From positions 1 to 31,979 of the forward strand of contig CAJARE010000101.1 in assembly GCA_903944255.1 (NCBI GenBank): a stretch of 31,979 nt of DNA, given 5' to 3'. The first letter of the stretch is position 1, and every line of letters begins with the position of its first letter. Positions 25,603-31,979 of the stretch are shown in pieces. Position numbers and translations under genes: made by a program. A model generated the notes under the pieces. That model was not told the DNA's origin, did no database searches, and saw only the letters and a program-made list of their open reading frames with translations. Origin of the DNA: an uncultured beta proteobacterium. GTDB lineage: Bacteria; Pseudomonadota; Gammaproteobacteria; Burkholderiales; Burkholderiaceae.

Positions 25603-26384
25603 CGGCTGATTTCAAATTCAGGTGGTTTAGGTTTCGAATTAAAGGGTACACCTTTTAGCCAAAGTTTCAATGCTTGCCAGTGGATGCGGAAAATAACGCC
25701 CAAACTCATTAAGGGATACCTAAGGAAAGCTAAATAGAGATTAGTTCGACTGAGAGGCCGGCTTTGCCCACTAATGCTGGTATTGATCAAAGGGCGTCCA
25801 TCTTCATGCAGCTCAATACGGTAAACAGAATGGCGCCCAGAGCTACTCTCGCTGGGAAATAAGAAACGGAAATGGTATTCGCCGCGGATCTCACAGAAAG
25901 GCGAGACATGAAACACCTTTTTACTAGTGAGCGTCTCTCCAGAATGCAGGGCTTCGCCGGAATCTTTGTATAGCAAGTAACAATGCCGTTCGCCAAAAGT
26001 ATTATTTACCTCTGCGATTACTGCTTGCACCTCTCCATTGGTGCGAGTACAGATCCAAAAGCTGACAGGGTTAAATACGTAGCCTAAAACTCTGGGAAAG
26101 GTTTGTAACCAAATTTCTCCATCAATATTAGGCACTTGATTTTCATGCAAAAGATTTTCAATCCACGCAAGACTATTTGTGCCCCCTTGACCATGATCCT
26201 TGTCAAAGAAGGAGATCAGGCCGCGGCGGTTATCCTTGAGGCCGCAATCACTGAGGAGGCTAGGATTTACACTTCTGGCTCGCATCGGAATAGATACGGT
26301 AAATACACCGTAGCCAAAGGCATTGCGCGCAGGACGAAAGCGGCTATGCTTTACAACCCCAAAATTAATCTTTGGCTGATTCAT
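25599..26384 (-). CDS. DUF1365 domain-containing protein
   Basis: The 261-residue protein matches DUF1365: it begins with a KHSRFRPARNAFGYGVF-type segment and has GYVFNPVSFWIC (110-121), EVNNTFGERHCYLL (125-138) and the KVFHVSPF...GEYHFRF region. The biochemical role is not established. The family is repeatedly found beside CFA-like methyltransferases and FAD-dependent amine-oxidase-like proteins, as here. The start codon follows the stop of the FAD gene directly (TAAATG), and its end overlaps the CFA-like gene by four bases, so these products are likely made in step. Confidence 0.9.
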   Translation of the reverse strand: MNQPKINFGVVKHSRFRPARNAFGYGVFTVSIPMRARSVNPSLLSDCGLKDNRRGLISFFDKDHGQGGTNSLAWIENLLHENQVPNIDGEIWLQTFPRVLGYVFNPVSFWICTRTNGEVQAVIAEVNNTFGERHCYLLYKDSGEALHSGETLTSKKVFHVSPFCEIRGEYHFRFLFPSESSSGRHSVYRIELHEDGRPLINTSISGQSRPLSRTNLYLAFLRYPLMSLGVIFRIHWQALKLWLKGVPFNSKPKPPEFEISR

Positions 26385-27773
26385 TTATTGAGCATCTTGT
26401 TTTGGGCTATGTTTCACTGGCGAGCGAAGGCTTTCTAATAAGGCCTCAGCAACCAACTCGCCTGAACGCAATCCATCTTCATGAAATCCAAATCCAGTCC
26501 AAGCGCCACAATACCAAATAGATGAGCTCCCTTGTATCAGTGGTAGCTCTTTTTGTGCTTGAATAGCGCCCATATCAAATACGGGGTGAGCATAACGAAT
26601 TTCTTGATGCACTAGCTTTGGATCGGGATCTGTTAGTGGATTTAGACTCACAATAATTTGCAGATCTTTTAATTCAGGAGGTAGAGGCTGCAAACGATTA
26701 ATGAGATAGTTCACGCTCACATGTTGTTTTGCTGATGGCATTGCGCCAGATTTCGCGGTGTAATTCCAGGCAGCCCAACAACGTTTTACCGAAGGTAAAA
26801 ACCGGATATCTGTATGTAGGATCGCCCGATTTTTTTGGTAAGGGATGGCCGCAAGAATATTTTTGGCATCCTGATCTATGCCATGCAATAACTCGAGAGA
26901 CTGGTCGCTATGACAAGCCATTACTACTTCATCAAACCAAGCTGATCCAGACTCTGTGATGACTTCAGATTGCACAGTACTGTCATTACTAGCATTGACC
27001 CTTAGAACGGCTTTACGATGAATCGTGACTTGATGTTTTTCTAAAACCGCTACAAGCCGTTTTACATACTCACGGGACCCACCTTGAACAGTTAACCATT
27101 GAGGGCGATTTTGAATTTGTAGCAAGCCATGGTTATGGCAAAAGCGCACCATTGTTTGAATTGGAAATTCCAGCATTTGCTCGACAGAGCAAGACCAGAT
27201 TGCGCCAATCATCGGTAAAAAATAGTTTTCTCTAAAGCTTTGGCTAAACTGGTTGCGATCTAGAAAGTTGGCAATGGATTCATCTGGTTCGGCGTAAAGG
27301 TGGCCAGCTTCAATTTGGTCATTTGCTAATTGAGTGGCTAGGCGATTAAAGCGCAGAATGTCATAGGCCATCCTCCAAAAAGAAAAAGATAAGAGGTTCG
27401 ATCTTTGACCAAAGAAGGAGTTGAGATCATTGCCGGCCCATTCAATCGTTTTGGGTTTTTGAGATTTTTCAGAGCTATCTATCGAGACTGAGAATGACAT
27501 TTCTGAGAGCGCAATGGGCACTTGAATTTCTTCAAAAAGCCTTACTAACCGTGGATATGTTTTGCGATTAAATACTAAGAAGCCTGTATCAACCCCATGT
27601 GAAATTTCTTGGTTGCCGACCTTATGCTTGAAATTGACTGTATTGCTATGGCCGCCGATGTGGTCGCCCCCTTCATAAACCGTTATATCCAAATCACGAT
27701 GTTGCCTCAGGGCATAGGCGCATCCTAGGCCGGAAATGCCAGCACCAATAATGGCAATTCTTTTTTTACTCAC
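26385..27773 (-). CDS. FAD-dependent amine-oxidase-like protein
   Basis: The 462-residue protein is a flavoenzyme with the dinucleotide-binding loop IIGAGISGLG (8-17), an acidic second-strand end (VYEGGDHIGGHSN) and a C-terminal FAD-contact block YCGAWTGFGFHEDGLRSGE. It resembles the NAD(P)/FAD-binding protein found with DUF1365 and CFA-like genes and is related to phytoene-desaturase-type and amine-oxidase flavoproteins. An oxidation or desaturation of an acyl chain is plausible, but unproven. The start is GTG at 27773, which shares one base with the stop of the glutathione peroxidase gene. Confidence 0.9.
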   Translation of the reverse strand: MSKKRIAIIGAGISGLGCAYALRQHRDLDITVYEGGDHIGGHSNTVNFKHKVGNQEISHGVDTGFLVFNRKTYPRLVRLFEEIQVPIALSEMSFSVSIDSSEKSQKPKTIEWAGNDLNSFFGQRSNLLSFSFWRMAYDILRFNRLATQLANDQIEAGHLYAEPDESIANFLDRNQFSQSFRENYFLPMIGAIWSCSVEQMLEFPIQTMVRFCHNHGLLQIQNRPQWLTVQGGSREYVKRLVAVLEKHQVTIHRKAVLRVNASNDSTVQSEVITESGSAWFDEVVMACHSDQSLELLHGIDQDAKNILAAIPYQKNRAILHTDIRFLPSVKRCWAAWNYTAKSGAMPSAKQHVSVNYLINRLQPLPPELKDLQIIVSLNPLTDPDPKLVHQEIRYAHPVFDMGAIQAQKELPLIQGSSSIWYCGAWTGFGFHEDGLRSGELVAEALLESLRSPVKHSPKQDAQ

Positions 27774-28339
27774 TACACCTTCTCCTTCAGGAGTTTCTCA
27801 ATCTCACTAGTAATGCTGTTGCTAGTAGGTTTAGTCATACTATTGAAGGAGTCCACTACATTGCCATTTCGATCAATCAGATACTTGTAGAAATTCCATT
27901 TTGGCGTAGTTCCTGTTTTGGCAATCAAGGCCTTAAAGAGGGGGTTTGGAGTACTGCCAGAAACTGCGCTCTTAGCAAACATTGGAAATTTAACGTCATA
28001 AGTATTTTTGCAAAAGTCAGCAATTTCTTTATTGCTACCGGGCTCTTGCTGGCCAAAGTCGTTTGAAGGAAAGCCCAACACCACCAATCCTTTGTCCTTA
28101 TATTTGGCATAAACTTTTTCAAGGCCATCATATTGACTAGTAAACCCACAGTAGCTGGCTGTATTAACTACCAAAATAACCTTACCTTGGTACTGGCATA
28201 GGCTTTGTGGCACCTCGTCCTGCAGGCGCGGAAAGGTTTGAGATAGCAAAGGACTGCAATTAGTGGCGGCATTGACAGTGTGGGCTCCCATTGCAAAAGC
28301 AAATAGGGTCAAAAGCCATGCAAACAACAAGCGGATCAT
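27773..28339 (-). CDS. exported glutathione peroxidase-family protein
   Basis: The 188-residue protein has a signal peptide (about 1-24, ending VNA-AT) followed by a glutathione/thioredoxin peroxidase domain. The peroxidatic cysteine is Cys64 in NTASYCGFT, with the rest of the catalytic tetrad at Gln98 (FGQQEPG), Trp148 and Asn149 (KWNF). Cys110 in DFCKNTYDVKFPMF is placed like the resolving cysteine of thioredoxin-dependent members. It therefore probably reduces lipid or organic hydroperoxides in the periplasm with a thiol donor. It is the first gene of the lipid operon, and its stop overlaps the GTG start of the FAD gene. Confidence 0.92.
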   Translation of the reverse strand: MIRLLFAWLLTLFAFAMGAHTVNAATNCSPLLSQTFPRLQDEVPQSLCQYQGKVILVVNTASYCGFTSQYDGLEKVYAKYKDKGLVVLGFPSNDFGQQEPGSNKEIADFCKNTYDVKFPMFAKSAVSGSTPNPLFKALIAKTGTTPKWNFYKYLIDRNGNVVDSFNSMTKPTSNSITSEIEKLLKEKV

Positions 28340-28433
28340 TTTGTGCCTTATTTAATGGGGGTGAATAGTGCACAAGTTTAAGACATTCTAGGCAATATCA
28401 CAGACTCTGGGGCATTGCTATTAAGATTGAGCT
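28340..28433. promoter_or_regulatory. divergent intergenic region, lipid operon / rfaE2
   Basis: These 94 bases should hold the promoter of the five-gene lipid operon (minus) and of rfaE2 (plus). TTGTGC (28341-28346) and GCACAA (28370-28375) form an inverted pair, and GCAAT/ATTGC (28392-28396 / 28414-28418) another. I could not place a good sigma-70 promoter on the minus strand; an alternative sigma factor site is possible. AAGG six bases before the peroxidase ATG is a weak ribosome site. Confidence 0.35.
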
Positions 28434-28922
28434 ATGACATCTTTATCACCGCCTTCTTTTGAGTCTAAGATCTGCTCTCCCGAGCAGTTGGCTGCTCGTA
28501 TTGCCAGCCTTCCACGCCCGCTCGTTTTTACTAATGGCGTCTTCGATATTCTTCATCGGGGCCATGCTAGTTATTTGGCTCAGGCGCGGGCCTTGGGTGC
28601 ATGCTTGGTCGTTGGCGTGAATTCGGATGCCTCAGTCAAGATGCTGGGTAAAGGTGATGACAGGCCAATCAATTCTGAAGCAGATCGCCAGGCTTTGTTA
28701 GCTGCTTTAGAAAGTGTCAATATGACAATTTTATTTACTGAGCAAACCCCAGTAAGCCTGATTGAAAAAATTCGCCCCGATATTTACGTTAAGGGCGGCG
28801 ATTATGAAATTGATGCTTTGGCAGAAACCAAGGCAGTCAAGAGTTGGGGTGGTAAAGCGATTGCGATCCCATTTTTATATGAGCGCTCAACAACAAGTCT
28901 GCTGGGAAAAATTCGTTCTTAG
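28434..28922 (+). CDS. rfaE2: D-glycero-beta-D-manno-heptose 1-phosphate adenylyltransferase
   Basis: RfaE2 (HldE C-terminal domain as a separate protein) transfers AMP to heptose-1-phosphate in the ADP-heptose pathway for lipopolysaccharide core. The 162-residue protein contains FTNGVFDILHRGH (32-44) with the HxGH nucleotide-binding motif, then LVVGVNSDASVK, RPINSEADR, and YVKGGDYE, all standard for the family. The kinase half (RfaE1) is not in this window, as expected where the two are separate genes. The 3' end overlaps coaX by four bases on the opposite strand. Confidence 0.95.
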   Translation: MTSLSPPSFESKICSPEQLAARIASLPRPLVFTNGVFDILHRGHASYLAQARALGACLVVGVNSDASVKMLGKGDDRPINSEADRQALLAALESVNMTILFTEQTPVSLIEKIRPDIYVKGGDYEIDALAETKAVKSWGGKAIAIPFLYERSTTSLLGKIRS

Positions 28923-29731
28923 AGGTTTTCTAGTAACCACGCCCATGAGCCACGCAGTACAAGTCCTTCGATTATTTCGACTGATACTGAAGATGGAATA
29001 TCAAATTGCATCATGATCTGACCTAAGACTTTGGCATTTCCACCATCAAGCCAAATTTTTTCTACAGGACTATTCATCTTTTTTGCCAGTTTAATAGCTT
29101 GTGTGATTGCACCGATTTGTGCGGCATCACATCCATTAATAATTGCATCATTGGTATTAATACCAAAGCCTAATTGCGTATCTTGACGCTCTGCTAAAGG
29201 CAACTGTGCAGTATGACTTTGAAGGCTTTGCTGCATCAGGCTAAGGCCCGGTACAATCCAGCCGCCATAATGCAAACCGTTTGCGCCCAACAGATCAATC
29301 GTCGTGGCAGTACCAGCATTGACTATTAGAGTATTGGATTTAGACAGAGCGCGAGCACCAATGACTGCTGCCCATCGATCCGCGCCTAGCTGACTAGGGT
29401 CTTTATACAAGCTACGAAGACCCGTGTATGAACTATCTCCACCCAGTTGTTTCCACGTAAGATCACTCCATTGTGGAAAAAGGGATTGAACATTACTCAT
29501 TGCTTGTGAGCCAGCAACACAGGTAAAAGCAATAGCATCAGGTTTGGGTAAAGTTTTAGCGATGTAATCTGCTAGCTCAGTTCGTGCCTCTGCCGATTCC
29601 AAAGCATTGCTGCTGATAGATCCTGAATAAGCCCACAATTTTTTCTGACGATCAGATGGGTGCTGGAAGGACTCGACCGCTGCCCATTTCAGGCGAGTAT
29701 TACCTACATCAAAAAGTAGATAAAGACTCAT
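28919..29731 (-). CDS. coaX: type III pantothenate kinase
   Basis: CoaX phosphorylates pantothenate in the first step of coenzyme A synthesis. The 270-residue ASKHA-fold protein has the phosphate motif FDVGNTRLKW (7-16), the catalytic aspartate in GADRW (Asp118), NAGTATTID (138-146) and GGWIVPGLSL (156-165). Type III kinases are not inhibited by CoA, unlike CoaA. The start overlaps the birA stop by four bases (ATGA), so the two are co-translated. Confidence 0.95.
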   Translation of the reverse strand: MSLYLLFDVGNTRLKWAAVESFQHPSDRQKKLWAYSGSISSNALESAEARTELADYIAKTLPKPDAIAFTCVAGSQAMSNVQSLFPQWSDLTWKQLGGDSSYTGLRSLYKDPSQLGADRWAAVIGARALSKSNTLIVNAGTATTIDLLGANGLHYGGWIVPGLSLMQQSLQSHTAQLPLAERQDTQLGFGINTNDAIINGCDAAQIGAITQAIKLAKKMNSPVEKIWLDGGNAKVLGQIMMQFDIPSSVSVEIIEGLVLRGSWAWLLENL

Positions 29732-30528
29732 GATTGAACCCGTAAAGAAACATCGCCCGCATGAATAGCAATCGTTTGATGATCTTGCTGCAAGAGTAAG
29801 GCGCCATACTCATCAATTCCTTTTGCGATTCCATCAATAGGATCTTTGTTTGCACCACTAATGCACACACGCTGTTCGCTATACGCATCCCAACGCTCCC
29901 ACTGGTGTTGGTAGCTGGCAAATCCAGATTGGTCAAAATCAGCAAGATAACGCTCTAAGGATTCGATCAGCTTGAGCCAAATAAACTCCATATCTGGCAG
30001 CGAGGATGATGGAGGAATGAGTTGGTCTAGCGAGCCTACTGTTTGCGTAGCTTGATTACCCAAGTCTATTTCAAATGATTTGGCATTGCGTAAGTTAATG
30101 CCAATGCCAATAACCATCCATGTTGGCTCACCCACTTTGGTTTGCCCTCCTTCAATCAAAATCCCACCTAATTTAGTGTTATTGAGCAGTAAGTCGTTGG
30201 GCCATTTGAGTCGGAGGCCAAGCGAGTGAAGGGAAGCCTCATCGAGACTGCAGGCCTGTGCAATGCCAGAAATAACGGCTAGACCGACTAGCAAGCTAAG
30301 GCCGCTTAATTCAGCAGGGCTTCTACGAAATGGAAAGGCGAGGGAAAAACAGATCGAATCTTTAGGTTTGGCTAACCATTTTCTGCCTGAGCGACCCTTG
30401 CCGGCCGTTTGAATGTGGGCAATTCGTGCGACAGGATCAATTAGTTGACCTGCTCTCCAGCGAGCTAATAGATCATCATTGGTCGATTTAGTTTCAGCAA
30501 CACGTTCCAGGATGCAATTAGTAGTCAT
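29728..30528 (-). CDS. birA: biotin--[acetyl-CoA-carboxylase] ligase, without DNA-binding domain
   Basis: BirA activates biotin with ATP and attaches it to the carboxyl carrier protein of acetyl-CoA carboxylase. The 266-residue protein begins directly with the catalytic domain: ETKSTND (12-18), GKGRSGRKW (43-51), KWPNDLLL (108-115), GGILIEG (121-127) and IGIGINL (140-146), followed by the small C-terminal domain. The N-terminal helix-turn-helix of E. coli BirA is missing, so it cannot repress biotin genes in that way. It is the first gene of a birA-coaX pair. The ribosome site before ATG 30528 is weak. Confidence 0.94.
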   Translation of the reverse strand: MTTNCILERVAETKSTNDDLLARWRAGQLIDPVARIAHIQTAGKGRSGRKWLAKPKDSICFSLAFPFRRSPAELSGLSLLVGLAVISGIAQACSLDEASLHSLGLRLKWPNDLLLNNTKLGGILIEGGQTKVGEPTWMVIGIGINLRNAKSFEIDLGNQATQTVGSLDQLIPPSSSLPDMEFIWLKLIESLERYLADFDQSGFASYQHQWERWDAYSEQRVCISGANKDPIDGIAKGIDEYGALLLQQDHQTIAIHAGDVSLRVQS

Positions 30529-30567
30529 TCCACCATTGTAGAAAGGTCTGACTTAAAGTGTAAAAGA

Positions 30568-30616
30568 ATGCCTATAGGCAGCCCAGGGGCATCTTAAGGC
30601 AGTATGCCGATAGGCT
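30568..30616. repeat. two near-identical 13-base repeats around a GCCTATAGGC palindrome
   Basis: ATGCCTATAGGCA (30568-30580) and ATGCCGATAGGCT (30604-30616) match at 11 of 13 positions and start 36 bases apart. The first contains the perfect palindrome GCCTATAGGC (30570-30579). The spacing is a little over three helical turns, so paired operator sites are conceivable. Confidence 0.45.
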
Positions 30617-30643
30617 GGAGTGCTTACTAAGCGCCGATCTCTT

Positions 30644-30672
30644 TTGATCTAAATCGTCACGAAAGTGATATT
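30644..30672 (+). promoter_or_regulatory. possible sigma-70 promoter of the porin gene
   Basis: TTGATC (30644-30649) and GATATT (30667-30672) each match the consensus at four of six positions with a 17-base spacer. Transcription would begin near 30679, leaving a leader of about 107 bases before the porin ATG. This is weak support for a gene expected to be strongly expressed. Confidence 0.3.
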
Positions 30673-30785
30673 TTTACAACAATTAAAAATTATTTTTTAC
30701 CAGTCGAAGCTGTCTCTTTTTTTCAACAGAATAGGTGTTTTAAGACCGATCAATTTTCATTCCTTAGTTTATGGAGATTTACAGA

Positions 30786-31967
30786 ATGAAAAAATCGCTA
30801 TTAGCAGTTGCAGCGTTGTCAGCTATTGCTGGCGCAGCGCAAGCGCAATCGAGCGTAACCATCTACGGTGTATTGGATGTTGGTTACGTTAACCAAAAAT
30901 CTGACGGCGCAGGAAGATCTGCTCGTTCAAATGCATCAAACAGCTTCATCGGTTCTTCTGCTGAGCAGACTAGCCGTTTGGGTTTTAGAGGTACTGAAGA
31001 TTTGGGCGGCGGTATGTCTGCAATCTTTACTGTTGAAACAGGCTTACAACCAGTAAACAATTCAGCGTCTGCTTGGAACAACCGTCAGTCTTTCGTTGGT
31101 TTGAAAAAGAACGGTACAGGTCAGTTCACATTAGGTACTATGTACACCCCAGCTTTCCAAGCATTGTCAGCAACTGACGTTGGTCAGACTAACAATATGG
31201 TTGGTTCTGCTGTATACCCACAACAAGAACCTAACGGTAACGGTAACCCAGGCATAGCAGGTTTTGCTGGTTCTGATGGTACATCTGGTACATCTAACGC
31301 AATCACCGTTCGTACAACCAACACCATCCAAGCTCAGTCTGACAAGTTTGCTGGTTTCTCTTTGGGCGCTATGTACACACAAAACGGCTCAACAGTGACC
31401 AACACCAACACAGCATCTGTCACCAACAACTGGACTGGTTGGGGTTTAAAAGCTGACTACACATGGCAAAAGTTGTATGTTGTTGCTGCAGTGAACCGCT
31501 TGAAGTCTAACAACACAGGCCCAGCTGCTAACAACCTTCCAATTAATGCTGCTGGTTGGACAGGCGCTTCTGGTGGTTTGCAATCTCAAGATAACCAAGT
31601 GTATGGTGCTGCTACTTATGACTTCGGTATCTTGAAGGCTTACTTACAGTACATCAACCGTAAAGTTGAATCCGGTGTTAACGCCAACTTCTATGCAAAA
31701 CGTAGCGCACAACAGATCGGTGTTCGTTCTTACATTACTCCAACCATCGAAGGTTGGGCTAATATCGGTAACGGAAGCCACACAACTTTTGGTGCAGGTC
31801 AGCCAAAAGCGAACTTTGTAGCATGGCAAGCTGGTTTGAACTACTATTTATCTAAGCGTACTAACGTTTATGGTATCTACGGTACAAACAACATGAGCTC
31901 TGCTCAGCCTGTTAACCCAGCTTTGAATGTATCTTCATTCGCAGTTGGCGTACGTCACACTTTCTAA
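30786..31967 (+). CDS. outer-membrane porin, Gram-negative trimeric type
   Basis: This is a 16-strand beta-barrel general porin of the Burkholderiales type. I chose ATG 30786 because GGAG at 30773-30776 lies nine bases upstream and the signal peptide MKKSLLAVAALSAIAGAAQA then begins at residue 1; the ATG at 30771 is part of the ribosome-site region. The mature protein starts QSSVTIYGVLDVGY, followed by SRLGFRGTEDLGGGMSAIFTVE and RQSFVGLKKNGTGQFTLGTMY (strands and loop 3 region), and ends VGVRHTF with the terminal phenylalanine needed by the BAM machinery. The length is 393 residues. Codon use is strongly biased compared with neighbours (GGT, AAC, TTC, CGT), fitting high expression. Confidence 0.95.
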   Translation: MKKSLLAVAALSAIAGAAQAQSSVTIYGVLDVGYVNQKSDGAGRSARSNASNSFIGSSAEQTSRLGFRGTEDLGGGMSAIFTVETGLQPVNNSASAWNNRQSFVGLKKNGTGQFTLGTMYTPAFQALSATDVGQTNNMVGSAVYPQQEPNGNGNPGIAGFAGSDGTSGTSNAITVRTTNTIQAQSDKFAGFSLGAMYTQNGSTVTNTNTASVTNNWTGWGLKADYTWQKLYVVAAVNRLKSNNTGPAANNLPINAAGWTGASGGLQSQDNQVYGAATYDFGILKAYLQYINRKVESGVNANFYAKRSAQQIGVRSYITPTIEGWANIGNGSHTTFGAGQPKANFVAWQAGLNYYLSKRTNVYGIYGTNNMSSAQPVNPALNVSSFAVGVRHTF

Positions 31968-31979
31968 TTTAAGGCTAGC

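Larger units (their letters stand above)
30529..30785. promoter_or_regulatory. birA / porin intergenic region
   Basis: This 257-base region is the longest gene-free stretch in the window. It contains the promoters of birA (minus) and the porin (plus). Two near-identical 13-mers (30568-30580 and 30604-30616) lie on the birA side, and the porin side is T-rich with a leader of about 100 bases. A possible sigma-70 promoter for the porin and the porin ribosome site are listed separately. I see no ORF or RNA gene in it. Confidence 0.5.

Noticed and set aside
26136..26438. 100-codon plus-strand open frame across the DUF1365/FAD gene junction
   Set aside because: It spans two well-supported genes on the opposite strand and shows no family features.
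30568..30620. tRNA or intrinsic terminator around the GCCTATAGGC palindrome
   Set aside because: No cloverleaf or T-loop sequence can be formed, and no U-tract follows the palindrome; it is kept only as a repeat.
1..31979. CRISPR array, prophage or insertion sequence
   Set aside because: No regularly spaced repeats, transposase, integrase or terminal inverted repeats were found; genes are densely packed housekeeping and envelope functions.

Overview
The window looks like a chromosomal segment of a free-living betaproteobacterium of the Burkholderiaceae, most likely Polynucleobacter or a close relative. This rests on moderate GC by eye, a PhaM-type PHA-granule regulator, methionine synthase split over two genes, a DUF1840 protein, a stand-alone RfaE2, a BirA without a DNA-binding domain next to a type III pantothenate kinase, and a Burkholderiales-type trimeric porin. 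The genus is an inference from gene content, not from a search. There are 28 protein genes; the first runs off the left edge. I see no rRNA, tRNA, CRISPR array, insertion sequence or phage gene, and no gene-free stretch longer than about 260 bases.

Layout. (1) 1-717, minus: 5' part of a MidA/NDUFAF7-family methyltransferase. (2) 743-6245, plus: a tight run of a PTR1/FolM-like pteridine reductase, folB, ttcA, glmU and glmS, joining pterin/folate steps, tRNA thiolation and UDP-GlcNAc synthesis. (3) 6363-12235, plus: a tripartite RND efflux system (outer-membrane lipoprotein, periplasmic adaptor, inner-membrane pump). (4) 12243-13730, minus: a small lipoprotein, a flavin reductase and a glutathione S-transferase. 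(5) 13818-15903, plus: AcuI-type oxidoreductase and a metallo-beta-lactamase-fold hydrolase, whose 3' end overlaps phaM on the other strand. (6) 16337-20151, plus: metH in two overlapping halves. (7) 20148-20465, minus: DUF1840. (8) 20501-23515, plus: argS, a SPOR-domain membrane protein and dsbA. (9) 23540-28339, minus: a five-gene lipid/redox operon (glutathione peroxidase, FAD amine-oxidase-like protein, DUF1365, CFA-synthase-like methyltransferase, SDR) with essentially no intergenic DNA. (10) 28434-28922, plus: rfaE2. (11) 28919-30528, minus: birA then coaX. (12) 30786-31967, plus: a porin.

Most of the segment is housekeeping. The best candidate for a poorly described system is block 9. 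Its five genes are joined by overlaps of 0 to 4 bases, it is headed by an exported peroxidase, and its CFA-like enzyme has Gln and Ser at two positions that help bind bicarbonate in E. coli cyclopropane synthase. That suggests acyl-chain modification other than, or beyond, simple cyclopropanation. A second point of interest is the set of three TTACAAG half-sites around the start of the efflux operon, two of which flank its ribosome binding site as an inverted repeat.
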